Source of the DNA: an uncultured Lachnospiraceae bacterium
GTDB lineage: Bacteria > Bacillota > Clostridia > Lachnospirales > Lachnospiraceae
Assembly (NCBI GenBank): GCA_910588965.1
Contig: CAJUSO010000008.1
Span: 18,536-82,535 of the forward strand
Direction of reading: 5' to 3'
Length of the DNA stretch: 64,000 bases
Each line of letters opens with the position of its first letter. Position 1 is the first letter of the stretch. Positions 18,301-26,039 of this stretch are shown here, one piece after another. The position numbers and the translations under genes are program-made. A model generated the notes under the pieces. The model ran no database searches and had not been told where the DNA came from. It saw nothing but the letters and a program-made list of their open reading frames with translations.

Positions 18301-19341
18301 AAGCTGCTCTGGGGGAGACATCAAAATCCCCTGCTCCAACAGTCCCTTTTGCTCCTGGAGTTTTTTTATGGCTTCTTGCAGCTGCCCTGCCTGTTCCTTG
18401 ACTTTTTCCTGCTGTTCCTTTAAGGCGGCAATCCCCTTTTCCAAGGCTTCCTTGCTCTCTATCAAAGTGCCTACCTGGCTTTCCAGTTCCTTCAGGGAGG
18501 AAATGCCCTGTTCTGTAGCTGCCTTGGCTTCCTGCAGTTCCCCGAGCTTGGCGTGCATGTCTGCCTCGGTCTGGAACAGTTCTATCTTTTTGTCGTTCAG
18601 CTGGTTCTGGGCGTCGCTGATTTTGCCTGCCATCTCTGTCTTGCCGCTGTCCAGCTCTTCCTTGCCGCTGCTGATTTCGCTTTCTGCAGAGTCCATCTCC
18701 TCCTGGGCGTCTGCAAATTTCTCTTCCAGGGAAGCCGTAATCTTCTGGTTCACGGCATCAATCTTGGATTGGCTTAATGTCACACGGACAGATTCCTCTA
18801 TCAGGCCCGTGCCGGATACAGAGGCGACGCCTTCCACGCTTTCAATGTCCGGGATCAAATCTGTATTGGCATAATCGCTCACTTCCAGGCTGTCCATCCC
18901 CTCCACTTCCACTGCTGCGATCATAATGGGCATCATGTCTGGGTTCAGCTTCATGATGATAGGGTTCCCCACGGTATCCGGCCAATAGCCGCTAATCTGG
19001 TCTAAGCTCTCACGCATTTCCACCGTGATGGAATCCATGTTCGCCGTCTGCTCAAATTCCAGCACTACCATGGAGGTGTCATTGGACGATATGGAACTAA
19101 TATTCTTGATATTCGAGGTGCTGGCCATTACGCCCTCGATGGGCTGGGTCACCGTGCTTTCTACCTGTTCAGGGCTCGCCCCTGGATAGGTGGTCACGAC
19201 AATTGCATAGGGCAGGTTGATGCTGGGCAGCAGATCGGTGCTCATCTTGCTCAAAGACACCACGCCCAGGATAATTACCAGCACAATCCCTACGATTACG
19301 GTATAGGGTTTTTTCACACTGAATCTTGACAGCATGCGCAT
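15316..19341 (-). CDS. RND-family efflux transporter with a long coiled-coil insert
   Basis: A 1341-residue HAE-1/AcrB-like permease; typical family members have about 1050 residues. TM1 is at residues 13-33 (PYTVIVGIVLVIILG). The first porter half is interrupted at about residues 205-500 by a Gln/Glu/Lys-rich coiled coil. The central helices include FGAILAIIILLLFLK and GLALGIGMLVDNSI, the latter with the proton-relay Asp. A second porter half and final helices (LMLVLAISFIYLIMVAQF) complete it. No membrane-fusion protein or outer-membrane channel gene is adjacent, which fits a single-membrane cell. The coiled coil may take the place of the missing adaptor. AGGAGG precedes the ATG; the TetR gene follows with a one-base overlap. 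Confidence 0.93.
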   Translation of the reverse strand: MRMLSRFSVKKPYTVIVGIVLVIILGVVSLSKMSTDLLPSINLPYAIVVTTYPGASPEQVESTVTQPIEGVMASTSNIKNISSISSNDTSMVVLEFEQTANMDSITVEMRESLDQISGYWPDTVGNPIIMKLNPDMMPIMIAAVEVEGMDSLEVSDYANTDLIPDIESVEGVASVSGTGLIEESVRVTLSQSKIDAVNQKITASLEEKFADAQEEMDSAESEISSGKEELDSGKTEMAGKISDAQNQLNDKKIELFQTEADMHAKLGELQEAKAATEQGISSLKELESQVGTLIESKEALEKGIAALKEQQEKVKEQAGQLQEAIKKLQEQKGLLEQGILMSPPEQLPQLQAQLAELEKQLEALKEQEGQIEGPSKQLDTQLAKLQEQLTQVEGGLAAIKSEMASQEGGGLKQDASDKELKAYIAQSQTKAGQGLVQIEGGISAIEAGLKSITEGKATINDTLATLNQSQITGSVDMGSASAQLASGEEKLKESKEAFEDTKEEAYEASDMYNILTMEALTGILTAQNFSMPAGYINDEGERYMVRVGDAVDSVGALEDMVLMDLGMDGVEAIHMSDVADIAVVDNTAESYAKLNGKPGVMLSIQKQTGYSTGDVAKRIYKKIDSMKKQDGNLAVSVLMDQGIYIDMIVDSVLNNMVFGAILAIIILLLFLKDLRPTLVIAVSIPISVIFAVVLMYFSGVTLNLISLSGLALGIGMLVDNSIVSIENIYRMRGEGLSARKAAVEGAKQVSGAITASTLTTVCVFAPIVFTEGITRQLFVDMGLTIAYSLLASLVIALTFVPMMGSKMLKKTKEVKHPLFDRLQGAYGAVLRKLLRFKILVILAMAALLAVSVKASMSKGTAFMPDMESTQMSVAITPPEDGGFEGACQLADQVTEKIQSIPDVESVGAMAGGSDIAGSMMGGSGGSNDITLYIILKEDKQLTNDEIASQITELTRGLEGEITVSSSNMDMGALAGEGLSVQVRGRDLGTLQEIAQEVSQIVSKVEGTKEVSDGLEETEKEFRITVDKEKAAKYGMTVAQVYQLVYGQMEKDTADGTISTDIKDYDVFLESVEQSDASLQSLKKLTFSYKDKETGEESEIPLSKVAEFEDADSLTSISRTGQERYITVSAQIADGYNVGLVGAKLEEALEGYGLPEGYSLEMTGEDETINEAMEQLLLMLVLAISFIYLIMVAQFQSLKAPFIILFTIPLALTGGFLALFFTGSEISIIAMIGFIMLVGIIVNNGIVMVEYINQLRKEGMAKREAIVTAGMTRLRPILMTAMTTILAMATTAFGSDMGSDMSRPMAIVTIGGMIYGTLMTLVVVPCIYDLFYSNKSMVEEEI

Positions 19342-19398
19342 TTCCTCCTGTTGTCTTTCTTTCGCTGTTATTTTGGTTTGCTTTTTTCCCTAATTTCC

Positions 19399-19410
19399 GA
19401 CCGACTGGTC
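19399..19410. promoter_or_regulatory. candidate TetR operator GACCGACTGGTC
   Basis: GACC-nnnn-GGTC forms an inverted repeat centred about 19 bp downstream of the -10 box of the RND-TetR promoter, where a bound TetR dimer would block transcription. Flanking bases (TGACCAGTCGGTC on the minus strand) extend it imperfectly. Confidence 0.65.
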
Positions 19411-19422
19411 AGTTTTATGTAC

Positions 19423-19451
19423 ATTATAATCACATGGCATTGGAAATTCAA
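19423..19451 (-). promoter_or_regulatory. sigma-A promoter of the RND-TetR operon
   Basis: On the minus strand TTGAAT (19446-19451) and a perfect TATAAT (19423-19428) are separated by 17 bp. The candidate TetR operator follows at 19399-19410, and the RND start codon is 82 bp from the -10 box. Confidence 0.8.
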
Positions 19452-19582
19452 TGAAAAAAATATAAAATTTTTCTAATATTTACAGAAACAGGCTGAAACA
19501 CCTATCTTGCTGCAAACTGCCGCCATGGGCAGTTTTTGGGATGCGGCATTCCCTATTATTTCCTTTTTTCCCTATAAATGTA

Positions 19583-19611
19583 TTGTGAATTACTTTTAAA
19601 AGTGATACATT
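19583..19611 (+). promoter_or_regulatory. probable promoter of pta, with a structured leader
   Basis: TTGTGA (19583-19588) and TACATT (19606-19611) lie 17 bp apart, 137 bp in front of pta. The leader between can form a hairpin: CCAGG and GCTTT near 19663 pair with AAAGC and CCTGG near 19690. Upstream, at about 19517-19537, ACTGCC-GCCAT-GGGCAGT with a T run looks like a terminator, but no plus-strand gene precedes it. Confidence 0.5.
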
Positions 19612-19747
19612 ATATATGTGGGGCTTACAAATTATCGGTACTTTATCTGAAAACGGCAAATCCAGGAAGCCGCTTTTGGGAAGGAAAGCGCCTGGGTAAT
19701 ATAACATTGGCTTGTTATGGACTAAAATTTAAGGAGGTTTTTGCAAA

Positions 19748-20782
19748 ATGGACAGAAATATGCAGGGCTTCGGGATGATGATCAAGAAACTGAAAAAAGA
19801 CCCGAAGAGAATCGTATTCACGGAGGGCAGCGACCCGCGTATCTTAGAGGCGGCATCCCGCCTGCTGGCTTCAAATTTCTTAACGCCTATCCTGATTGGG
19901 AACCGGCAGGAAGTGGAAGAAGCTGCAGAAGAATATGGCTACAATATCCGGGGAGGCGTTATCATTGACCCTGAGGATTATGAAGATATTGACAAGATGG
20001 TGAGCCTCTTCTGTGAGCTGCGTAAAAGTAAAAACATGCAGCCAGAAGAAGCGCGCAAGATTTTAAAACAGGGGAATTATTTTGGGACCATGCTGGTAAA
20101 GATGGAAGTTGCAGACTGCCTTCTGGGCGGCGCCACTTACACCACGGCAGATACCATCCGCCCTGCGCTGCAATTGATTAAGACCAGGCCAGGCCACAGC
20201 ATTGTATCTTCCTGCTTTATCCTGGTACGCCCCTCTGCAACGGGCGAGAATGAAGTCCTGGCCATGGCAGACTGCGCCATCAATATCTGCCCCAATGAGG
20301 ACGAGCTGGCAGACATCGCCATCGTGACGGCAGACTGCGGGCAGCTTTTCGGCATCGACCCAAAGATTGCGTTCCTAAGCTACTCAACCATGGGCTCCGG
20401 CAAGGGGGACGATGTGGACAAGATGCGCAACGCCGCCGCCAAAGCCAAAGCCAAACGGCCGGATCTGCCGATTTCCGGCGAAATGCAGTTTGACGCCGCC
20501 GTTTCCCCCCGTGTGGCACGTACCAAGTGCCCGGAGGATGAGGTGGCAGGCCATGCAAACGTATTTGTATTCCCAGACATCAATGCTGGGAACATCGGGT
20601 ACAAGATTGCCCAGCGTCTGGGGAACTTCGACGCTTACGGGCCTATCCTGATGGGGCTGAATTCCCCGATTAACGATTTGTCCAGGGGATGCAACGCAGA
20701 CGAGGCTTACTCGATGGCCATCATCACGGCCGCCCTGGTTGGGGAAGCGAAGGCGGAGCAGTTCGGGCAGATACCTGGATAA
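19748..20782 (+). CDS. pta: phosphate acetyltransferase
   Basis: A 344-residue short-type Pta that converts acetyl-CoA and phosphate to acetyl phosphate and CoA, the first step of ATP-yielding acetate formation. Family sequence is present throughout: RIVFTEGSDPRILEAA at the start, CLLGGATYTTADTIRPALQ, and near the end GNIGYKIAQRLG and GPILMGLNSPINDLSRG. The N-terminal DRTGG/AAA region of the long enterobacterial form is absent, as usual in Clostridia. AAGGAGG lies ten bases before the ATG. The partner ackA, often directly downstream, is not here: the gene is followed by its own terminator. Confidence 0.95.
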   Translation: MDRNMQGFGMMIKKLKKDPKRIVFTEGSDPRILEAASRLLASNFLTPILIGNRQEVEEAAEEYGYNIRGGVIIDPEDYEDIDKMVSLFCELRKSKNMQPEEARKILKQGNYFGTMLVKMEVADCLLGGATYTTADTIRPALQLIKTRPGHSIVSSCFILVRPSATGENEVLAMADCAINICPNEDELADIAIVTADCGQLFGIDPKIAFLSYSTMGSGKGDDVDKMRNAAAKAKAKRPDLPISGEMQFDAAVSPRVARTKCPEDEVAGHANVFVFPDINAGNIGYKIAQRLGNFDAYGPILMGLNSPINDLSRGCNADEAYSMAIITAALVGEAKAEQFGQIPG

Positions 20783-20802
20783 CGCAAGGGCACATGCACA
20801 AC

Positions 20803-20849
20803 AGAAGGGGCAGCTGCTGGATACCATATTCCGGGCAGCCCCTTCTTTT
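20803..20849 (+). terminator. rho-independent terminator of pta
   Basis: AGAAGGGGC (20803-20811) pairs with GCCCCTTCT (20838-20846), with inner GC pairs as well, and a short T run follows 20 bases after the stop codon. Confidence 0.85.
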
Positions 20850-20921
20850 ATGTGCGCTGAAATTAAATCCTACGATTCGCTATGCTACATGTAAGAACAT
20901 TCATTTAAACCGGAGGATCCC

Positions 20922-21185
20922 ATGAAATATGTTCAACGGATGCGGGATTTAAGAGAAAGCCATGGCAAGACACAGCAGGAAATCGCAGGCGTCTTGGGCA
21001 CATCCCAGACCATGTATGCACGGTATGAACGGGGGGCCAATGAACTGCCTATCCACCACCTGCTCACGCTATGCGCCTTCTACCATGTCTCCGCAGATTA
21101 CCTGCTGGGGCTTTCTGGCATCAAGCAGCCCTATCCCCCAAAGAAAGCCAATAAGCAAAACAATAAGCAGCCTGCATCCAGATAG
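20922..21185 (+). CDS. small XRE-family DNA-binding protein
   Basis: An 87-residue Cro/CI-type helix-turn-helix protein: residues 4-62 form the domain (MRDLRESHGKTQQEIAGVLG, then TMYARYERGANELP and HHLLTLCAFYHVSADYLLGL). A 24-residue Lys/Asn/Pro-rich tail has no domain. CGGAGGA lies just before the ATG. It has no co-directional neighbour on the downstream side, so its target cannot be deduced. Such single-domain regulators are common chromosomal genes in Lachnospiraceae. Confidence 0.88.
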   Translation: MKYVQRMRDLRESHGKTQQEIAGVLGTSQTMYARYERGANELPIHHLLTLCAFYHVSADYLLGLSGIKQPYPPKKANKQNNKQPASR

Positions 21186-21241
21186 GCTGGGGCGCCCATA
21201 TCCGCCAGCTGGAGGCTGGCGTACCACAAATGCCCCAGCCT
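21184..21241. other. nested inverted repeats after the XRE gene
   Basis: The outer arms AGGCTGGGGC (21184-21193) and GCCCCAGCCT (21232-21241) pair perfectly over 10 bp and enclose a second hairpin CGCCAGC-TGGAG-GCTGGCG (21203-21221). There is no T run. It may act as a bidirectional barrier between the XRE gene and the convergent gene at 21348. Confidence 0.55.
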
Positions 21242-21347
21242 GCCGTGCAGGCTGCTTATCACTCCTATCCCCATAATATTACGGCCTATGGGACGGGTCC
21301 TCCCCAGCCAAATACATATGCCCCGCAGCTTTGGGATACCAGAGGCG

Positions 21348-23627
21348 CTACATGCTATAGAAATCCAGGTTCATCTGCAGGTCTTCTGTAATCTCCCCGC
21401 CTTTCTTCTGATACCTGTCATACCAGGCTTCTACATGGTGGGCCTTGCGCCCGTTCAGGATTTCAAACTTCCCAAACATCTCCTGGTATGTAGGGTTCGC
21501 CGACAGGGTCTTGCGGATATCCTTGCTAAAGGGGCAGTAGCGGAAGATAATATCACGTGCTACCTTGTTCAGGCGGAAGCTCCCCTTGGACTCATACCGG
21601 ATCCAGCTCTGGTAATCCTTTACAAAAACCTCGCGGTAATTATTCTTGGCCTTCTGCAGGCTCTTCTTCACCTTATCCTTGGCGTCTGCGGACAGTTCTG
21701 AATTCTTGCGGTAATACTGGATGTAGTCGCTGTACTCTGAAGTCAGGGAAGCCTCCGTGATATCATTCCAGCGGGCGCCCTGGATCTTGCGGCACATCTC
21801 CCAGCGGAAACGGCCAGCCACATCCACCATCAGCTCAGACACATCCGTCCCTGTGAGGATGGGGAAGATAAACCTGGCCTGGGTATCCTTGCGGATCCCC
21901 GCCGTCTCCTGCCACATCATGGCCTTGGTCCCGGCATTTGGCATTAAGATGATATAGGGGATAATCTCCTTCTGGATGACTTCACGGTTCACTTCACGCT
22001 CCGGATCAGAAAAACCTACCTCGCGGTAGAACAAGGAATAGTCAATCTTGCGTATCTCATCCAAAGCCCCGTTCGCTTTCTCCGCTGTCATCAGCATCTT
22101 CTCAGCAGAACCGACGATATCATCCTCGCACAGGATAGGGCAATAAGTGGAAATCCGGCCATAAGTCGCCCGGTTGGTGGAGACAAACATATTGCGCAGC
22201 TCAAATTCCACCTTCTTGCGGTTATCATTCTGGAGCTTCGGAAGGTCTTCCGCCTTAATGTCCCCTGTTTTCTTCTGTTCATTGAGGAAGCCCATATAAT
22301 CCATGTCAAACTCATTCCGGGAAGGCTCGTTCTCCCCCCGGAAAATGCTCAAGAGCCATTCATAGATTGTAAACACATTTTCTGCCTTGCAGCGGTATAG
22401 CTGCTCTGTCATATCATAAAGGCTCCTGGCATTCTCCTCGCCGGCCAGCCCCTCGTCCACAAACCCAAAGTTCATAAACATCTTCACCCCTACCGGCATG
22501 CGGCCTCCCTTAAGGGAACGGAAAAATGCAAGTTCATAGATGTCATAGAAAGCCTGCGTCAGCACGCGGCGCAATTTGCGGATATTATCGGTAGAGGCAT
22601 ACAGGTCCGGAAGCTCTTTGTACTCCTCCAGGGCGCTGCGGAATTCCTTGGCCTTATCCTCCGGGTATCCTGCATACTCCAGAATCTGGCTCAGGTAATC
22701 GAAGCCTTCCTCATACTCTTCCATCGTATCCTGCAGGAGGCCGTCGTCCTCCAATGCCTCCTGGTTGAAGTCATAGCTTTCGTATTCTTCAAAGCAGGCC
22801 TTCATAACCTTTTCCTCATACATATGGCTGCCAGCGGCAAAATCCATAATCCCGGAAATCTTCTGGCTTAAGGCGCTAATGTCAATGCCTGTGGAAGATG
22901 CTTTCCTGGCCAGTTCAAAATACAGCTGGAACAGGTTCTCCGTCTCTGAAGAAAGCAGAAGCTCCCGGTGCGTATAGAGATAATCCTTCAGTTCCCGGAT
23001 CATGGATATGGCCTTCTTCATCCAGCTGACCGCATTCAGTATCGCCCCAATCCCAATATCAGAATCCCGTGCCAGGAATTGGTCCATAGACTTCAAAGAC
23101 ACATCCGACATACGCTTGTAGTATGAAATCACCCATCCGCCTATCGGCTCTTTCAGCTGCACGGGGGTTAAGGAGCCCATGCGCTTGAAGGGCTTCTCCA
23201 GTATCCCATAGTCCCCGCAGAATTTCTTATATTCCCCATAATACCCCATCAGAAGCTTATAGAATTCCTGCGCCTTCCTATAGGCCATGGCATACCTGCC
23301 CATGAGGGCTGACGCCTGGTGCATCGCAGACATGGCAAATACTGCGACATATTTCCCTTCCATCTCAAAAATCTTCTTATAGTCCTCTACCCCTCTATAT
23401 GGATAAATGTAAAACAGGCAGTCCGTATTTGCCACATAGTCGCATAAATAACTGTCTGAAAGGCCTTCCATCATCCCGATAATGCTTCCTGGCTCCAGGT
23501 CAATCTCATCATTCTTGAATATCGCCCGGACACTGCCCTGCAGAATGACAAAAAGCCCCCTTAACTTGTCTCCTCTTTTTAAAAAACACTTTCCTTTGCC
23601 AACTTTACTTACTTTCACAGACTCCAT
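21348..23627 (-). CDS. large protein with N-terminal cyclic-nucleotide-binding fold
   Basis: A 759-residue cytoplasmic protein. Residues 1-110 resemble a cNMP-binding (Crp-type) beta roll: GKCFLKRGDKLRGLFVILQG, then EPGSIIGMMEGL. The phosphate-binding cassette with its conserved Arg is not recognisable, so it may bind another ligand or none. The other 650 residues are mainly helical, with many Lys/Glu/Tyr, and show no motif I know: no helix-turn-helix, no nuclease or kinase signature. It has no signal peptide or membrane segment. It is preceded by the HAAS-domain gene with a 20-bp gap, so the pair is probably one operon. Function unknown. Confidence 0.75.
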   Translation of the reverse strand: MESVKVSKVGKGKCFLKRGDKLRGLFVILQGSVRAIFKNDEIDLEPGSIIGMMEGLSDSYLCDYVANTDCLFYIYPYRGVEDYKKIFEMEGKYVAVFAMSAMHQASALMGRYAMAYRKAQEFYKLLMGYYGEYKKFCGDYGILEKPFKRMGSLTPVQLKEPIGGWVISYYKRMSDVSLKSMDQFLARDSDIGIGAILNAVSWMKKAISMIRELKDYLYTHRELLLSSETENLFQLYFELARKASSTGIDISALSQKISGIMDFAAGSHMYEEKVMKACFEEYESYDFNQEALEDDGLLQDTMEEYEEGFDYLSQILEYAGYPEDKAKEFRSALEEYKELPDLYASTDNIRKLRRVLTQAFYDIYELAFFRSLKGGRMPVGVKMFMNFGFVDEGLAGEENARSLYDMTEQLYRCKAENVFTIYEWLLSIFRGENEPSRNEFDMDYMGFLNEQKKTGDIKAEDLPKLQNDNRKKVEFELRNMFVSTNRATYGRISTYCPILCEDDIVGSAEKMLMTAEKANGALDEIRKIDYSLFYREVGFSDPEREVNREVIQKEIIPYIILMPNAGTKAMMWQETAGIRKDTQARFIFPILTGTDVSELMVDVAGRFRWEMCRKIQGARWNDITEASLTSEYSDYIQYYRKNSELSADAKDKVKKSLQKAKNNYREVFVKDYQSWIRYESKGSFRLNKVARDIIFRYCPFSKDIRKTLSANPTYQEMFGKFEILNGRKAHHVEAWYDRYQKKGGEITEDLQMNLDFYSM

Positions 23628-23647
23628 ATGCTCCTCCTGTTTCCCAA

Positions 23648-24127
23648 TTATCGTCTACTGCCAAATATGATAGAACAAACCAGCACAACCAAAACTGCGG
23701 GGGCCAAAAACGGCAGCAGGAACGCCACCACATTCGCTATCACCATAAGCAGGAGGACGGCCAGCACAACCAGCAGCAGTTTCCCATACCAGCTATTCAG
23801 CTTCACCTTCCCGAAACGCACATCCCAGCCATCCTGCGGGGAATAGCCGGCATGGAACCCCCTCTCATTCCCCACATGGCCGCCGTCCCCTTCCCAGCCA
23901 GGCTGCCCGCCTCCACCCTGGCTGGGCTGCCCAGAGGTGTCAATCAGGGTCTTGGCAATCAGCCTGGGGCTTCCAAGGCGGCCAACCACTTCCTCTTCAC
24001 TGCCGCCCTTCCTGGATTCTTCCATAATGTAATCATTGTAATACTTCATATGCCCATCCACTGCCTCCCGGCTCATCTCCCCCTGGAGGGCAAGCTGCAG
24101 CTCATGTAAAAATTCCTGCCTTGTCAT
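23648..24127 (-). CDS. HAAS-domain (DUF1700-type) membrane protein
   Basis: A 159-residue protein. Residues 1-70 form a HAAS/DUF1700 helical domain (MTRQEFLHELQLALQG, later YYNDYIMEE and EEVVGRLGSPRLIAKTLI). A Gly-rich linker (residues 71-105) leads to two closely spaced hydrophobic segments (residues 120-155). Such proteins often accompany PadR regulators and adhesin-like DUF4097 proteins. Here the partner is instead the cyclic-nucleotide-fold protein downstream. The ATG at 24127 follows TAGGAG. An ATG farther upstream has no ribosome binding site. Confidence 0.8.
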   Translation of the reverse strand: MTRQEFLHELQLALQGEMSREAVDGHMKYYNDYIMEESRKGGSEEEVVGRLGSPRLIAKTLIDTSGQPSQGGGGQPGWEGDGGHVGNERGFHAGYSPQDGWDVRFGKVKLNSWYGKLLLVVLAVLLLMVIANVVAFLLPFLAPAVLVVLVCSIIFGSRR

Positions 24128-24241
24128 GAATGTTCTCCTACTTATTGTTTCGCTTTCTGCTCTATTTTTGGAACTGATTATTATTTTACCACACCGTGTC
24201 AATTATTTCACCATATTTCCTGAATTTTTTCTAAAAATCTA

Positions 24242-24270
24242 TTGACAAAGCCCCAAAACTAAGGTAGAAT
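24242..24270 (+). promoter_or_regulatory. strong promoter of tRNA-Arg
   Basis: TTGACA (24242-24247), a spacer of exactly 17 bp, and TAGAAT (24265-24270) lie 31 bp in front of the mature tRNA 5' end. On the opposite strand TTGACA occurs near 24198 with a weak -10 and might serve the HAAS operon. Confidence 0.88.
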
Positions 24271-24301
24271 AAAGGACGTTGAATGCAAACAGCATTATTC
24301 T

Positions 24302-24375
24302 GTGTGTGTAGCTCAGCTGGATAGAGCACTTGGCTACGGACCAAGGTGTCGGGGGTTCGAATCCTCTCACGCACG
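24302..24375 (+). tRNA. tRNA-Arg (anticodon ACG)
   Basis: The 74-base cloverleaf is complete: acceptor stem GTGTGTG with CACGCAC (one G-U pair), discriminator G, D arm GCTCAGCTGGATAGAGC, anticodon stem CTTGG/CCAAG around CTACGGA, and a T arm with GGTTCGAATCC. The anticodon ACG (24336-24338) would be edited to ICG and read CGU, CGC and CGA. The CCA end is not encoded. Confidence 0.97.
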
Positions 24376-24438
24376 TTTCTGCATTTGCATCCAAACCTAC
24401 GATGGGGTTTAGCCGTGTATTTATAGCGGCGTTAAGGA

Positions 24439-24475
24439 TGCCAGGGAACTTATTGTTTCCCTGGCATTTTTATTG
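24439..24475 (+). terminator. terminator after tRNA-Arg
   Basis: GCCAGGGAA and TTCCCTGGC form a stem followed by ATTTTTATT, about 65 bases past the tRNA. Nothing else is recognisable in the remaining bases up to 24665. Confidence 0.88.
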
Positions 24476-24665
24476 CCCGATAAAACCTCTGGGGAACCCT
24501 TCCAATGTACCCCTAGTACTGGCGACGCCCGGTTTCCTGTTTTCCTACTGATAGGCTATACGGATCCCCTATGCAGGCAACCGGGCACAGCCCCTGCTGC
24601 CAAGGCCCTTAACAGCGCCCCCGGCCATATAGCCCCATAAGGGCATATGGCACGCCCTGGGAAGA

Positions 24666-25022
24666 TTAATTTCCTTTGTACTTATATATGACATCCATAA
24701 TCTTCTCCTGGACAGGAAGCGCGTTCTTTAACACCTCTTTTGCCTCATAAGGCTTCTCCTTACGCAGTAAATCCGTCACCTGGCCATAGGCCTCATAAAT
24801 CGGGGTAATGGACAGATTCCCGGACGCACCCTTGATTGCATGGGATTTCTCAATTATCTCACCATAATCCTCACAGTCAAAATCTGCATCAAAGGAATAT
24901 TTATCCATCATCTTAATGAATGAGCCCAGCATCTTCTCATAAAAAGCTGCATTCCCGCCAAGGCGGCCCAATCCCTCTTCTACGTTTACGCCTAAGTCCC
25001 TCAATTCGTCTAGCAGACCCAT
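24666..25022 (-). CDS. histidine phosphotransfer (Hpt) domain protein
   Basis: A 118-residue four-helix Hpt protein. The phosphorylatable residue is His61 in SHAIKGASGNLSI, the usual Hpt motif. Such proteins pass phosphate between a hybrid kinase or CheA-like kinase and response-regulator receivers. No kinase or regulator is adjacent. Its neighbours upstream on the same strand are a soluble MCP-like protein and a FIST sensor protein, which suggests one signalling unit. AAGGAG serves the ATG at 25022 (9 bases); a TTG directly in front of it is an alternative start. Confidence 0.88.
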   Translation of the reverse strand: MGLLDELRDLGVNVEEGLGRLGGNAAFYEKMLGSFIKMMDKYSFDADFDCEDYGEIIEKSHAIKGASGNLSITPIYEAYGQVTDLLRKEKPYEAKEVLKNALPVQEKIMDVIYKYKGN

Positions 25023-25096
25023 CAATTACATCTCCTTTACCATTAAATTCTAAATCCAGCAAATATATTTTATCATAACTCCTTGTCCCCTGCAAC

Positions 25097-26029
25097 TCAT
25101 TCCTGGATAAGCGGCGAAATCTGGGACAGCATATTGTCCACATCTTCAAACATTGCCCCCTTCGTCGTGCCCAACGCACTTGCACGGGAAATATGGTGCA
25201 TGACATCTTGGTATTGATCCCTGGTCTTATCGAAAAAGGCGCATAATCCCTGAAGTTCTGACCTGGATTCTTCAATCACGCCGGAAATCCCCGTCTGTAC
25301 CGTGGCCGCCCCCTCTGCCGCCTGGGTAATCTTGTCGAACATTTCATAGGTCTCATTGACCTTTTCGATGCTCTGCTCCAATGCCTCCTGGGAATTGTCT
25401 ATGCTGGCATTTAACTTCACCGTGCCCTGCTCCACATCCCCAATGCTCTTATTCACTTCCCGTACCAGGCCTTTGATCTGGTCTGAAAGGCGCTTCACCT
25501 CCACAGCGACTACCGCAAACCCTTTCCCCCGCTCCCCAGCCTTTGCCGCCTCAATGGACGCATTTAATGCCAGGATATTGGTCTGCTCCGCAATAGAGAC
25601 AATCTTGTCTGTGCAGGACTTTATCTGCCTTACAGCTACTTGGAAATCCTGGAATGTAGCCTCCATTTCCCCAAAATGGCTCTCCACCTGGAGGGAACTA
25701 TTCTTCAGATCCCCCACCCTGTCCTGTACCTGCCCCACAGACTGGGCAATCTCTTCCTTTACCTGCACAAACTGGCCGGACACTTCATTAATGCCTGAAA
25801 ATGTCTGCTCAAAATCCTGCAGCTTTTCCTGGAATTCCTGCGTCTCCCGGAAAACGCTGCCAAAAGAGCTGCTCACCTTGCCCAGCTCGCGCAAGGTAGC
25901 CACCTCTTTTTCCACAAGGTCTTTTTGATATTCCCTTAAACTCCCTGTTACATGCAGCACAGGGGAAAGGTCTTTTTCTGCATTCTTCTTATCCCGCAGC
26001 CTATGCAAGGCTTTTCTCTTTACTGCCAT
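25097..26029 (-). CDS. soluble methyl-accepting chemotaxis-type signalling protein
   Basis: A 310-residue MCP-type protein without membrane segments. A short basic N-terminus is followed by a long coiled coil. The conserved hairpin tip that contacts CheA/CheW is clear: EQTNILALNASIEAAKAGER followed by GKGFAVVAVEVKRLSDQ. There is no HAMP or extracellular domain, so it must take its input from another protein, most simply the FIST protein encoded ten bases upstream. It starts at the ATG at 26029, after AAGAGGTGAA. No cheA, cheW or cheY is found in the window. Confidence 0.9.
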   Translation of the reverse strand: MAVKRKALHRLRDKKNAEKDLSPVLHVTGSLREYQKDLVEKEVATLRELGKVSSSFGSVFRETQEFQEKLQDFEQTFSGINEVSGQFVQVKEEIAQSVGQVQDRVGDLKNSSLQVESHFGEMEATFQDFQVAVRQIKSCTDKIVSIAEQTNILALNASIEAAKAGERGKGFAVVAVEVKRLSDQIKGLVREVNKSIGDVEQGTVKLNASIDNSQEALEQSIEKVNETYEMFDKITQAAEGAATVQTGISGVIEESRSELQGLCAFFDKTRDQYQDVMHHISRASALGTTKGAMFEDVDNMLSQISPLIQE

Positions 26030-26039
26030 ATTCACCTCT

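Noticed and set aside
19517..19537. Terminator-like hairpin on the plus strand
   Set aside because: No plus-strand gene or recognisable RNA precedes it; mentioned only in the pta promoter entry.
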